Assembly (NCBI GenBank): GCA_029465975.1
Contig: CM055730.1
Span: forward strand, 7,615,758-7,679,757
Reading direction: 5' to 3'
Source of the DNA: Dallia pectoralis
Lineage: Eukaryota > Chordata > Actinopteri > Esociformes > Umbridae
Length of the DNA stretch: 64,000 nucleotides
The number at the start of each line of letters is the position of its first letter. Within the stretch, counting starts at the first letter, position 1. Shown here in pieces: positions 12,395-25,500 of this stretch. The position numbers and the translations under genes are program-made. Below the pieces are notes generated by a model. It saw only the letters and a list, made by a program, of their open reading frames with translations, made no database searches and was not told where the DNA came from.

Positions 12395-13000
12395 CCCAAT
12401 CAGATTTTGCATCTGTGGGATGTCCTGGACCAACAAGTCCGATCCACGGCGGCTGCATCTTTCAACTTACAGGACTAGAAGGATTAGCCGCTGATGTCTC
12501 GGTGCCAGATACCACAGGACACCTTTAAGGGTCTTGGTGCCAGATACCACAGGACACATTTAGGGGGCTTGGTGCCAGATACCACAGGACACCTTTAAGG
12601 GTCTTGGTGCCAGATACCACAGGACACCTTTAAGGGTCTTGGTGCCAGATACCACAGGACACATTTAGGGGGCTTGGTGTCAGATACCACAAGACACCTT
12701 TAAGGGTCTTGGTGCTCGATACCACAGGACACCTTTAGGGTCTTGGTGCCAGATACCACAGGACACATTTAGGGGGCTTGGTGCCAGATACCACAGGACA
12801 CCTTTAGGGGTCTTGGTGCTCGATACCACAGGACACTTTCAGGGTCTTGGTGCCAGATACCACAGGACACATTTAGGGGTCTTGGTGCCAGATACCACAG
12901 GCCACCTTTTGGGGTTTTGTCCATGTCTTGACGGCTCAGTGCTGTTTTTTGGCAGCACGCAAATAACCAACAGCATATTAGGAAGGTGGACATAATGTTT
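12395..13000 (+). mobile_element. 3' end of a fish RTE-type LINE, interrupted by an internally expanded array
   Basis: The left part (12415-12500) reads GGGATGTCCTGGACCAACAA, then a TCCGATCCA block and an ACTTACAGGACT block. The right part (12915-13000) reads CCATGTCTTGACGGCTCAGT, then AGGAAGGTGGACATAATG and TTTTGGCTCAGTGTATA. Both match, from memory, the two halves of a widespread teleost LINE 3' end. The segment joining them (GGTGCCAGATACCACAGGAC...) has been amplified into the 35-bp array. The exact family name is uncertain; Expander-type is my best guess. Confidence 0.5.
12501..12915. repeat. 35-bp minisatellite, about 12 copies
   Basis: The unit is GGTGCCAGATACCACAGGAC followed by ACCTTTAAGGGTCTT, with ATTTAGGGG and GTGCTCGAT variants in a mixed order. 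It lies inside the LINE 3' end. Confidence 0.95.
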
Positions 13001-13148
13001 TGGCTCAGTGTATACAACAATATATATATCATAAATCAATAACACATACTATAAAACAAAGGACTTAGAGAAAAATGCTGCATTGCGTCTAGATATGCTA
13101 ATCTCATAGATACAAGCATCAGAGAAAGTGACACAGTACTCCCACTGT

Positions 13149-13480
13149 CACTGCAACACCTTTACTGGCTGCCCATAAAGTTTCATTATAACATCCTGTT
13201 TCTTACCCTCCAGGGCCCTTCCTACCTCTCCGACCTCATTCACTTACAAACCTCATCTCGTAGTCTTCGGTTCTCCAAAAACTAGACTTCGTACAATGGG
13301 GGATCAGGTGATCTGCTGCCCAATAACTGTGGAACTCTCTCCCTTCAGCCACTCAGACTCAGTCATCCTTTTTAAAAACAGTCTCTAGACATATTTGTTC
13401 AGGTTAGCTTTTCCCATCTTTGCCTGGTCTTTTGCTTTAATTGTTTTATTGTTCAGTGTCCACGGGTAACCTGAAAGGCA
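13149..13480 (+). mobile_element. degenerate L2/CR1-type LINE fragment
   Basis: On the plus strand, 13165-13400 still reads in pieces as the C-terminal end of an L2-like reverse transcriptase: WLPIKFHYNILFLTLQ, GPSYLSDLI, then SRSLRFS, RLRTMG and VELSPFSHSDS. Stops and shifts break the frame. Family members have the order WLPI..RI.FKILLL.YKAL.G.AP.YL.DL, and the resemblance to that order is the evidence. Confidence 0.65.
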
Positions 13481-16160
13481 CTTAAAATGTCATGTATTAT
13501 TATTTATTTATTATTAGTTGTGGACAAAACATAATATGACATTGTTATAGGCACAATTTAAATTATTTAAATTATGTGATATTAAACAATCGTAGTACAG
13601 TAACGGTTCCTTACTGCAGTAGAGATTTACTGTACAGGCTGGGATATAAATCCACCTCGGACTGAAGACAACAGTAGTGGCCAGATTGTAGATATATTAA
13701 ACATTGATGGTAGGATGGTTTTTGAGTGGACAACTTGATGGCCCCAGTCAATAATTTGGCCACACACAAAATATAATGCTCTGCTGAAAATACTGCACAT
13801 TGAATACCAAAACATAAATGTTTAGCACTCAGAGACCAAGTAACCACATATTCCACATCATCTGACATGATATCCACTTTCAGCCTACTATAAGATATTG
13901 CTATTTTTGAATTCCCAAAGGTGTTCTAGAGATACGACTGGTTTCTCATGTTTATACATATACGTTTCGTGGAACTTGTATCTCCGGCTGAATACAATAT
14001 TTTAATACTTCCTATTTTCAGTCCTTTTCTGAGTGTCTAGTTTGTTTGTCGGGCGCGAGTCCAGTTTGAGGAGATTCCAGATTGAAGTGAAAATGTCAGT
14101 GACATTTGTGTTTGAGCCAATGGTACAGGCAGTTTGAGGGCAAAAACTGAATTCATTATTGTGGCCATACGATTACTACTAAGAATACCCTCACAGCAAA
14201 CAGCTAAAGGTACAGATAAGGTTACCACCGTTACCTACATTGACAGCACTTCTATTTCCCCAGAATATTATTAGGCCCCTCGTCTTCTGTTATTCATTAT
14301 TATCGGAAGTAACAGAACACTACCCAACCGTCTAGCCATTAGTCTCTAAACGGGTTACTATGTTGACAGAGATAATCCAATTCATCTGTAGCATTTTCTC
14401 AATGCTGCTCTTCTTTTTCCTAGGTTCTCAATCAATAATTGTGTAGCTAAACTAATGAAATAGCTTACAATCCTTACTTTCCTCATCAATTACAACAATA
14501 GCAGTGGGCCTTAACATGGGAAAAAGTATTTGTCCCTAAGAGCAAATTGACTGCTGGGAATTGATAATACAGTCGAGACTCTCAATCTCTCCATCTGCTT
14601 TAATCACTTAAGGACCAGAGGGTTTAATGTGGCCGCTTGTCACCTAATGCCATGCCAGCCTCACCTGGTCCTCCCAAACAGACCCATTGTGTCCTTTGAG
14701 GCATTCAGGTTCCAGCCAGGAGAGAAGCTATAGTGGGAGTGTCAGATGTTCACCACACGTGGGTTGGCACTGAAAGTGAAAAGAGGCTGTGAGAAAAACA
14801 CCAATATTTTGAAGTCTATCTTTGCAACATCTGGATTTTTTTATCAGGATTTCAAAAATTAAGTGCCTAATTTTTGCTTATGCTCTGTATAGGTCACCAG
14901 AGATGCGTAAGCGACCATACACTGAAAATTAAGTGGATAATTTTAACATAATTTAAAAATAATTTCCACATATTATAAGAAATGTTTCACTTTGTCAATA
15001 TATACACAGGGCACTGTACATTAATTTACATCATATGTGTCCATATCTGAGTCCGGGAAATAATTTGTCAAGCCTTGCATGGGAGGAGAGTCCAGATGAC
15101 TTCTGTTGCAGAAGTTCATGTGGCATGAGGGACAATTACCCAGTATTGGAAAGGTCACATTGATTAGTGTTCACAATGGTGCCAGTGAGAATGTGGGTGA
15201 CAGTTTGCTAAATTACATCTAATTTATTATGTTGTGTTTAGCAGCAGCGATGTATGGACTATACTGCCTTATTCAATGATAGGCCGGGTGGTCATTTTAC
15301 CAAGGGTATACATAACAGCGTGGGTGGCCTGTTGAAGAACAATAAACCTGTGCTGCATTTAAAGAGAAGGTAAGTAGGATGGGTATTGAATGATAGTGAG
15401 CAGTCAAGTCAATTTTTTAAGCGATTTGAAATTGTTGACAAATCCGACCCAGGCAAACAAGGTAGATGGGGGTAGGTTCTGATTGAAGGCAATACCTTTT
15501 TTGGTGTCAAGGAGTAGAGGAACTGTGTGTGACTGTGAAGGTGTGGTGAAGGTATGATTTCAAACGTTAAAAACATATAAAACAGATCCTAAATAAGCGC
15601 TTATACACAGTATGTTGTAAAACGACAATAGGGATTGTTTTAGCTGATTGTATTTTTTTAATACTGGAAAATGACTTGCATCATTCAAGTAATGATTACG
15701 ACATTGAAGCAGGTTTTTTAAGTTTTGCCGTTTCCATGCAGGCCTAACATATAACACATGCTGCGTTCATAACTGAGTGGAACAGTTGTAATTACCTGTT
15801 GTGAAGTTGTATTATAGCTTTTCAGTCATATATACGTCTATATGAGGAACATGTGTTGCCTAGTTGCAATCTGTGCCAATCACTTTGTAAAGGAACAGTT
15901 ATTGTGCTTGTAAATATATTATAATACTGACAATATTAATACATGGCGTTTTTTAAATATGTTTTTTTGCAAACCCGAGGAAGTGGTGGTGGTTATTTTA
16001 TTGATGTGTATTTCTTTAAAATAAGGACTCTAAAATAATCTGTATATTTGTATTTCTTTCCGAGCATACGCGTAGGCATATATCATCCCACCGACGCGTT
16101 CATGTGGACGTTTCCTACTCGTATCTGGTAAAAAACAATTTCCCATGTTGTAGTGAACCA
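13481..16160. other. AT-rich intergenic DNA upstream of DNA2
   Basis: Nothing recognised as coding, RNA or mobile element. AT content is high and open frames are short and unconvincing. Confidence 0.4.
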
Positions 16161-16170
16161 TGATTCGGTG

Positions 16171-16250
16171 AGCCAACCAATCGCAAAGCAGAAAAATAAG
16201 TGACGTAAAGAACCGCCACCAATCAAACTCGAATTACGCGCGAAAGCAAG
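16171..16250 (+). promoter_or_regulatory. DNA2 proximal promoter: two CCAAT boxes, CRE-like and E2F motifs
   Basis: Within 80 bp, about 270-340 bp before the DNA2 start codon, there are CCAAT at 16177-16181 and 16219-16223, TGACGTAA at 16201-16208, and GCGCGAAA at 16238-16245. The last is the reverse complement of the E2F site TTTCGCGC. CCAAT plus E2F is the usual arrangement in S-phase genes, which fits DNA2. The start site itself is not visible and there is no TATA box. Confidence 0.55.
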
Positions 16251-16510
16251 AAAAAAGCAGTTGTCTCTTGTATTAATTAATCAGGGTCGGATACATTCGG
16301 CTTAATCGATAAAACTAGTGGGGATGTAGATATTTTATATTTTAATCTAGCTTGCTAACAAAAGATGAGTGTATAATGAAAGCCAAAACAGCAACTAACT
16401 GCAGATCAAAGCACTTTACCCACCCTGTATAACGTGTGTTGGACTTTGTCTTGCACAACGTGTATGTAATTACGAGTAGTACTAGTCGGATCAGAGATCA
16501 AAACGTTATC

Positions 16511-19500
16511 ATGAAGAGGACGAAGTTAAAGATGCCCGTGAGTATTGTCTTATTGATAAAGGTTTTATTAATAAAAATGACATGAAAGTACCGTCGATTA
16601 CGGTTGACACTGGTTAAGAAGCGAATAGCACTGGCTCTCCTGACATGAGAAACAAATCGTGTGTTTATTTGTAATTTTAGCTAGCAGAATAGTTTCTCTT
16701 CAATACAAGATTATAAAACCCAATGCAGCCAATGGTGAGTTAGTACAAATGCTCCATGTAAACATCAACACTATAGACAAATAAAATGAGAATCTTGAAA
16801 AGATATATGTTTTGGTACAAAATCTTTATATATATATAAAAACGGTTGGGTACAGGTTTTGATGGGGTTTAGGGTAGCGATTGGGACATTCATTAACCCT
16901 TGTCAATAACGTCCTCATAGTATTTCGCCAATTTGCGTTGCAATACATGTGCTTAGTTTCAAGACTTAATGGGTAATCTATTAAAAATGCACCCGACACA
17001 GCCAAAAGAGGACTGGCCACCCCTCAGAGCCTGGTTCCTTTCTAGGTTTCTTTCTACATTTGACCTATAGTTTTTCCTCGGTGCTATGTGTCAACCTGTT
17101 GATGTTCGAGTTTCAGGTTGGGTGTGTGTAAATAAATGCCCCTTGTGACAACTGTCGTTGTAAAAATGGCTTCAGAAAAAAACATTTCAATTGAATGTGT
17201 TGTAAAAGTAAAGTTCCTAGCTATGTTGTTAAAATTGGGGATCCCAGCCGTTATCACAATGACCCATTTGTGGTTTTGTAAGAAAATCCCACTTTTTGTG
17301 ATTATGTTTTCCCGTAATTATGTTATGATCATTTTTATGAAACCTCAATCTAATTACATATTCTCCTTTACAGATTGTACAATTACTTCCTTAGCAGTAC
17401 AATTCCACATCACTTGAACATTTTGTAGCTCATGGTCCTATTCCAATTTCGTTATTCTTTTATAAACCATTCAAGATTACTTTTGATAAATGTATGTAAT
17501 ATTACCCCCCCAAATTTTTTTTGTTTTATTCGGAAAATGTATCAGCTATTCATCAGAAATCCTGGACACCAATATTTAAAATACTTACATGGCTTACTTG
17601 GTTACAGGCACTATCACCAGAAGCAGGATAGTTGACAAATCTTTGGCTACGTTTTAACTCGTCAACTTGTCAACTTGTAGCAGCGGATCAACATGCCATT
17701 CCGTTTTATACTGTAGCTAGGTTAAATTTAACATGATTAATTCTGTGTTTACTGTTGTCAAAAATATTTTTTGTTAATAATTTCCGGTTTCCAGTTGTCT
17801 CGTTATATTTAACACCACCGAATCTCTCCATTTATTACTGTGCTTTATACCAACAAAAGGTTATTGGAGATCAACAGAAGACACTGTCATCATTTTTCTC
17901 CTTAAACAAGCTCAAGGTGACTGTTTATTTTCCTACGCACTTGACATTTGGAGGAACATATTTACATTAAATTTGCCACATTCTTTGTGTATCCATTGAC
18001 AAACTTGTGTTGGTTACAGGAGTCGAACCCTCCCTTGAAGATAACTGCATCCAGCAAATCTGAGACAAACCCTGCAAATGTCAACATGTACAAGCGTAGT
18101 GTTCTTGGGGGCATTGAGAATTCTTCCCCCTGTTGCGACTCTGTCCCGGAGACTCCCGACAGCCAGATCAGAACCTATCACCCTTCCAACATCCCAGAAG
18201 TTGGACGCCTCTCACCTATCAGCCGCAGTCCACGCTCCAGAGAGGGCTGTTTAGGGAGAAGCAATTCACTCAGTGCTGCTTTGTCCATCGTGACTAGTAA
18301 GACCAGTCCTTCACACCAGATACAGACCGGTGCTAAGATCCGTAACGTGCAGCGCTGCTCTGTGAAAAGACTGTTTAGTCCTGAGGAAGTGCCCGATGCC
18401 AAACGTCTTAAAACCAAGACAGTTAACAGGCCTCTCATTAACCATCTGGTGAAGCCTGTCCATCCTGGAGACAACATCCTTAGCGAATGCTTACAAGTCA
18501 TCGCTGACACTCAGAACCCAAAAGGTACGAAGATGAGAAACGCCATGCTGCCGTTAAAGCCGCTGTCTGTCAAAAGAGCATCATCCTTGTCCTCAAATGA
18601 AAGTTCTCCCCCAAGCAGCTGGAGTGAATATGATGAGGAGAGTGCTTTTACTGTTGTGACAGAGCAGAAAACTTGCAAGGAACGGTCTCAGACAGGCTCC
18701 TATACACGCAGCTGTGACCAAAATAGTAGTGTCCCTACCAGGGATGGAGAAACTAGTAGTGTTCCTACCAGGGATGGAGAAACTAGTTGTGTTCCTACCA
18801 GGGATGGAGAAACTAGTTGTGTTCCTACCAGGGATGGAGAAACTAGTTGTGTTCCTACCTGCGATGGAAAAACTAGTTGTGTTCCTACCAGGGATGGAGA
18901 AACTAGTTGTGTTCCTACCAGGGATGGAGAAACTAGTTGTGTTCCTACCAGGGATGGAGAAACTAGTTGTGTTCCTACCAGGGATGGAGAAACTAGTTGT
19001 GTTCCTACCTGCGATGGAAAAACTAGTTGTGTTCCTACCAGGGATGGAGAAACTAGTTGTGTTCCTACCTGCGATGGAAAAACTAGTTGTGTCCCTACCA
19101 GGAATGGAGAAAAGAGTCCCATGTGTACATCTATTCATAAAATGGTCTTAATGGAAATTGAAAGCTGTGCTGACAGAGATGGGTGCCCTAAAGGGAACGG
19201 AGACGCACCAATGGAGAACCAGCTGGACGAGCTGGATGACAAATGGTTTGATGACAACATGGAGGACGGCTCCAATAACCCAGTAGATGAGAAATCAACT
19301 GCTCGGTATGAGCAGCACATTAATTACTACTAGATGTATACTACAAATATGTTGATATTGTTCTCTGATATACATTTGTATCTATAGAATCTCCCTCATT
19401 TTGTCTACTTTTCCTTAGCAGTAAAAAGGACATACCAGATCATGTAACCCTGACAACTGGGCTGAATAACCGCTACTGGGTATTAGACGTGAAAGAGATC

Positions 19501-22500
19501 CAAGGTATTCGTGGGTCTGTGGAGAAACATCTGACCATCACTGCCTCAAAGATGTGTTGTCCTACTGAGGTCTGCATTCTGAAGGAAGGATGGTAATTTT
19601 CAAATAAACAGTGGCTTTTCTTTTTCGGCTAACGGATTGTACACACATATAATGTCTTCTGGGCCGGATATGTGAACATGAATGGCACCATCGAAAGATC
19701 TGTCATAAAACTGCATTCTTGAGATCTCAAACAATGTTACTTCTGGTGCTTCAGACACAAATACATATCCTTTCTTAATATTGTAATTAAGCATGACTAG
19801 TTCTGATCATTTATATTACGGTGTTCTCTTCTCCAGGGAGTCCACACCAGTGTCCATGGGTGACGTGGTTCACCTAGAGTCCCAATGTGTCTCTGGGACC
19901 TGGGTGATAGACAAAGACTCCGGCTTCCTGGTTCTTCTCCCGGACGTGCTCATATCTGGCACTAGCATAGCCAGTGGGATCCGGTGCATGAGACGAGCTG
20001 TGTTAGGGGAGATGTTTAAGGTATGAACGTGATGTACCAAGGTCTCTCCTTTGTTTATGTACTGGCTGGCTGGCTGACTCTGGTACAATCAACTATTAAG
20101 GTATATGGTAGGTGTGTGTACTCGGACGAAAATGGTATTGTTACAGCCACGTCAGCCACACCGTGTGAAATGGTGAGCGTTCGGTGGGCTGTTTTGGCTT
20201 TCGGTTAAGACGAGGGTGGGGTGTTTGTTGAGGCTACTGCTATGATTGGATTTTTAAGCAGTGCTTTCTTTGTTTTATTTCCACGCACCGAACAGTGCTT
20301 GCACGCACTAATGGCTCTTGCATATGCTTTCAGACACTCTCCTCATTTATTTCCCATTGTCTGTGTCAATCTGAATAATTTGTAGACTGTTATTAACAGA
20401 GTTTTTTTCCCATTAAGCCAGCTATATTATTAATAGTACACATAGGAGATCTGCAGAGAATTGACATTTTCTCACTAGCAAACATGGGGTTGTGGCTGTT
20501 TTCCCTCCCCTTAACACCCCAGACAAACACACACACACCACACACAGGTGGCTTTCTCTCAGTCCAAATGACAAACTAATACAAAGTTAGTCAGCTATAT
20601 TATTAGTCAGTTATGTTCTTTCTCAGTACCATTGGTGCATTAATCTTTTTGAGTACAGCCTATGGTCACAGGGGCCTTCTCAAGTACCTGCCTGTGGATA
20701 GGGCCAACGTACCCTCAGGGGTCCGAGTACTGCTGGCTTGACTGTTTGAAGAACCCTCTATAGTTATGTGAGCCAAGCGAATGATTAGAGTAAAAACATT
20801 TCCTCTCAGAGTTGATACAGCCAAGTGTCTAATGAGCTAACAGTTCCTGGCAGCCATGCATTATTTATTTGCAAAGAATTTTTTACACCAGGGCTATAAA
20901 GTCTATCATGTGAATTTGCCATTTGAGCTGTCTGTTTGTTTTTTAAATCACAAACATACAGAGTGAAGGAACATCAGAATTGTGCAATTATGTACAGTTG
21001 AGATGTAGGCTTTAATCAAAGTCCGTTTTGTGGGTTTTCTGTTCACATGTATATATGATTCTGTATCAGAGTATCAACTGTGAGATATGGATATTATTAC
21101 TGATACCAGTCTGACATGGTCGACACCCCTGGTATATGACCAAGTGGCAGTGTTATAGCTGCTATAAACCAGTAACCGACACCGTTATTACCTTAACTTT
21201 TATCTGATGTCATATCCGATGTACACACAGTGCCATATACCACGGCTGTCAGCCAATGAGAGTTTTGGATTCGAAGCACCCACGTTTATAATGACATCTT
21301 ATCCACACCCAGAGTTTTGACGGTGGCTCCAAACAGATGCTGAACGGTACAATCGTTCACGACATCTTTCAGAAAGCTGCGATGTCTCAAGACTTCTCCT
21401 TGGAGAGGCTGCAACAGTTGGCCAACCAAGCGCTGCTCAGCCCTACCTATCTGGGAAACATGTGAGTGTTGTCTCATCGTCGTATTGTGACAGTTGGAGT
21501 TGCTGTGCCAATGTTCACAGGGTCTTTGTGACGCTCTTCCTCACCCTGAAGCTGAATGTTAACGGGGTTTGTGTGACGGTCTTCCTCTGTGTAGGTACAC
21601 CCTGAAGCTGACTCAGCAGGACATGAAGCAGGAGATTTGGGAGTACCTGCCTGCCCTGACGGAATGGGCCAGAGATTACCTCACCACCTCTCCACAGGCA
21701 GGCAGAAAACAGTTGTCTCTCAAATTGTGAGTATCGCTACAATGCCCTCTCTGCTTTCGGAGCGGATTCACCCGGTTCTTAATTTTCTGAATAAAATACA
21801 AAGTGACCAATTTGCAGTTGATTCATTTCGGTTGTCCCCACCCGAAGCCCCAGTGACGGGGAGCTTGCCCGGCAGGACTCGGCGTGCAGTGTCACGTTTA
21901 CAGACTTTGTGGACATCGAGGAGAATATTTGGTCGCCGCGTTTCGGCCTCAAGGGAAAAGTGGACGTGACAGCGGAGGTGCGCATTCAGCGACGTGGGCG
22001 ACCTCCGGTACACAAGGTGATGCCCCTGGAGCTGAAGACAGGGAAAGAGTCCAACTCCATTGAACATCGAAGCCAGGTACTCTGCTAGGGAAACGTACAC
22101 ACACCCTGTCCATGACTTTTTGAACCGTCCAGCTGTACAACATACAGCAGCTGCAACAGAGTTTGGACCTGTTTTGTCTGTGGTCGCCTAGGTAATCCTT
22201 TACACTCTGATGAGCTTAGAGAGACGCACGGATGCTGAGGCTGGTTTCTTGCTCTACCTGAAAACCGGTAGTCTGCATCCTATAGTGGGGAACCATATGG
22301 ACCGGCGAGGTGAGCCTTCCATCTCCTGTTCGTTTCCAGGGCTTAGGGGAGGTCAGTGATACAGAATGGTCAGGTTCATCTTCAGTGTTGTAGATGCTCT
22401 GTGGATGATGTAAAGCACATGTATCGGATGCTAATTCAAACGGACCACATTTACGTCTGGGTGAAGTATGGTATGGCTCCAAATGCGTAAATTTATGCGT

Positions 22501-25500
22501 TAATATATTTATGCGTAAATCTCAGTTTTTACAATTTCAATTAGTCCGAGGGGTCAGGGGTCAAGAGGGGAAGGCATAGAAGAAGTGCAATTCTATATCA
22601 TTTCCAGTAACACTTGAAAGTACTGTGATCCAACTCCATGTCTAAGCCTTTATTTTTAATGGCACCAGGAGCATCACATTCTTCTGTTGATCTTTGACCT
22701 CCTCGGCCCCCTGTCACCTAACAAGATCCATTATGATTGAGACAGGACCTCATGGTTCACTGATATGGTTCCCTCTCGCCCCCCCATTCTGTTTCCTGTT
22801 CAGAGCTGTTGAAATTAAGGAACAGCCTGGCACATCACGTTGGCAACAGCATTAAGAGAGGCGAGGGCCCGACACGACTGTCACCTCTGCCTGACATCAT
22901 CACAGACAAGCAGACATGCAAGTGGTGTCCCCAGATCAGGAACTGTGCTCTATATGATAGGTAAAACCATCAAATGTTGTACCCAGATCAGGAACTGTGC
23001 TCTATATGATAGGTAAAACCATCTCTCAGAGGGACAAATATGTGTGTGTGTGTGTGTGTGTGTGTACTACAGGGCCGTCAGTAGGTCTCCAGACTACGTC
23101 ACCAGTGAGGCTCAACAGTCTATGGTGGAGCAGGAGATTGAGCACCTGAGTGAAACTCATCTGCTGTACTTTAGCCACTGGCTGCTCCTCTGTGGCCTGG
23201 AGGCCCAAACCATGGAGAGGAAAGGAAGCCGGAGCAACATCTGGCTCCAGTCAGCCCAAGAAAGGTCCAGAAGGAACTGCCTATTATGTGAACAGGCTAA
23301 TGTAGACCTGTCAATGTTGAGAGATGAACTGGTTACGTTTATAATGGACAAAATAGACATTGGGTTCTAGTAGGCCTTTTATTGATAAATTTTCTGAAAA
23401 TAATTTGAGAACTGCCGGTCCAATTTCTTTTTGGTTTCCAGGGAGAAGAGTGGGAAGTGCATGGGAGACATGCAGCTGATTGGCCCGGTGGAGAACCAAT
23501 CGGACGGTGTGTATGTGCATCGTTTTGAGCGACGTTGTCGAGGCACGGAGCCGAGTTTGACTGGGTTGGCTGTTGGAGACAGAATTGTGGTGAGCGACCA
23601 GGATTTGAGACTCATCGGTGTGGCAGCTGGATACGTCGTAGACGTGGGAATCAATGGAGTGGGCTGCACTCTGGATAGGTGAGACTGCAGTGTTTGTGAC
23701 GTGGAAGTGAATGAGATGTTTAGAGAAGTGATCGTATAACTTAAAAAGTAAACGTTTAGTTTGCAGCTTCTTTGTTCATCTGAAATTCAAACTGTTTTGT
23801 CCTGGTCTCCATAGGGATCTTTCCAAATGTTCCCCTGGCATTGTGTTTCGACTGGACCAGGATGAGGGAGTGATGGGAATGGGCACCCACCTGGTGAACC
23901 TCTCCAAGTTGATGGAAAACTCGGCGCCAAGGTCCGTTCGGCGTTTGTTTCACACGTTCGTTTTTATGTGCCACGCCTGTTTAATAGCAGGTCATAAATC
24001 TGGCGCCGCCTCCCCTGTGTTTGCAGTGACAGACTCAGACGGTTAATAGTGGACTACACCCCTCCTCAGTTCATAGACAACCTCAGTAGTGTCCTGCCCA
24101 GAGAAGCTAAGGACACCGTCGCCAACATCCTGAAAGGTCTGTCCTCTAATTGGCTCCTACACTCCTTTTGATCCTGCCCTTTATGCAACGGTTTTACTCT
24201 AACGTTGACTTAATTATGACGGTTATAATTAAACATGATGTTATCCTGGTATTTCTCAGGTCTCAACAAACCTCAGAAACAGGCCATGAAGAAGGTTTTG
24301 CTCTCCAAAGACTATACACTTATAGTTGGGATGCCTGGCACAGGGAAGACCACCACTATATGCACACTGGTAGGAGCCTTCATATCTCCATGGTCACCTC
24401 GGGTGTGACCCTCGTTCTCTGTAACACGTGTGAACGGGTCGATACGGTTGTTCTCTCACCCCGTCCCCAGGTACGTATTCTCCACGCTTGCGGCTTTAGC
24501 GTGCTGCTAACCAGCTACACCCACTCTGCTGTGGACAACATCCTTCTGAAGCTGCGGCGGTTTAAGGTGGGTTTCCTGCGTCTGGGCCGGGCTCAGAAGG
24601 TCCACCCAGACATCCTGTCCTACACGGAAGAGAGGTGTCGTGCCAACGGCGTCCACACGCTTTCGGAGCTGGAGAACCTCTACAACAAGGAGGTGAGTGC
24701 TCCTTCTTTCAACTGTGTCACTTAACTCAGAGGAGAAGCCGCTCTTCTTCTGAAAGGCCTGAGCGGAGAGACCTAGCTGAACTGGGTCTCACTCTGGTAA
24801 CCCTTTCCATCTCTTTCACAGCTGGTGGTAGCCACCACCTGCATGGGGGTAAAGCACCCCATTTTCAGCCGTCGTCGTTTTGACTTCTGCATCGTGGACG
24901 AGGCGTCTCAGATCAGTCAGCCAGTGTGTCTTGGACCCTTGTTTTACGCCCAGCGCTTTGTCCTGGTTGGGGACCACCAACAGCTGCCCCCGATTGTGCA
25001 GAACACAGAGGCTAGGTGAGTAGCCCTCCTGGGGGTACCACCTACTGGACCTTCTGGGGGTACCACCAACTGGACCTCCTTAGGGTACCACCTACTGGAC
25101 CTCCTTAGGGTACCACCTACTGGACCTTCTGGGGGTACCACCTACTGGACCTCCTGGGGGTACCACCTACTGGACCTCCTGGGGGTACCACCTACTGGAC
25201 CTCCTGGGGGTACCACCTACTGGACCTCCTGGGGGTACCACCTACTGGACCTTCTGTGGGAACCACCTACTGGACCTCCTTGGGGTACCACCTACTGGAC
25301 CTCCTTGGGGTACCACCTACTGGACCTCCTTGGGGTACCACCTACTGGACCTCCTTGGGGTCAGGGAAACCTCTGTTTCTAACGATCTGTGTCACCGTCA
25401 GGTCGTTGGGGATGGACGAGAGTCTGTTCAAGCGTCTGGAACGTCACAGTCAGGCTGTAGTCCAGCTGAATGTTCAGTACAGGATGAACAGGTTGGTCCA

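Noticed and set aside
18593..19151. Long antisense and alternative-frame ORFs over DNA2 exon 3
   Set aside because: The 30-bp VNTR is open in nearly all frames. Only the DNA2 frame continues through the splice sites into homologous exons.
24825..25019. DNA2 exon 17 frame as a separate small gene
   Set aside because: It is an internal exon (helicase DEAS motif) with an acceptor at 24821 and donor at 25016.
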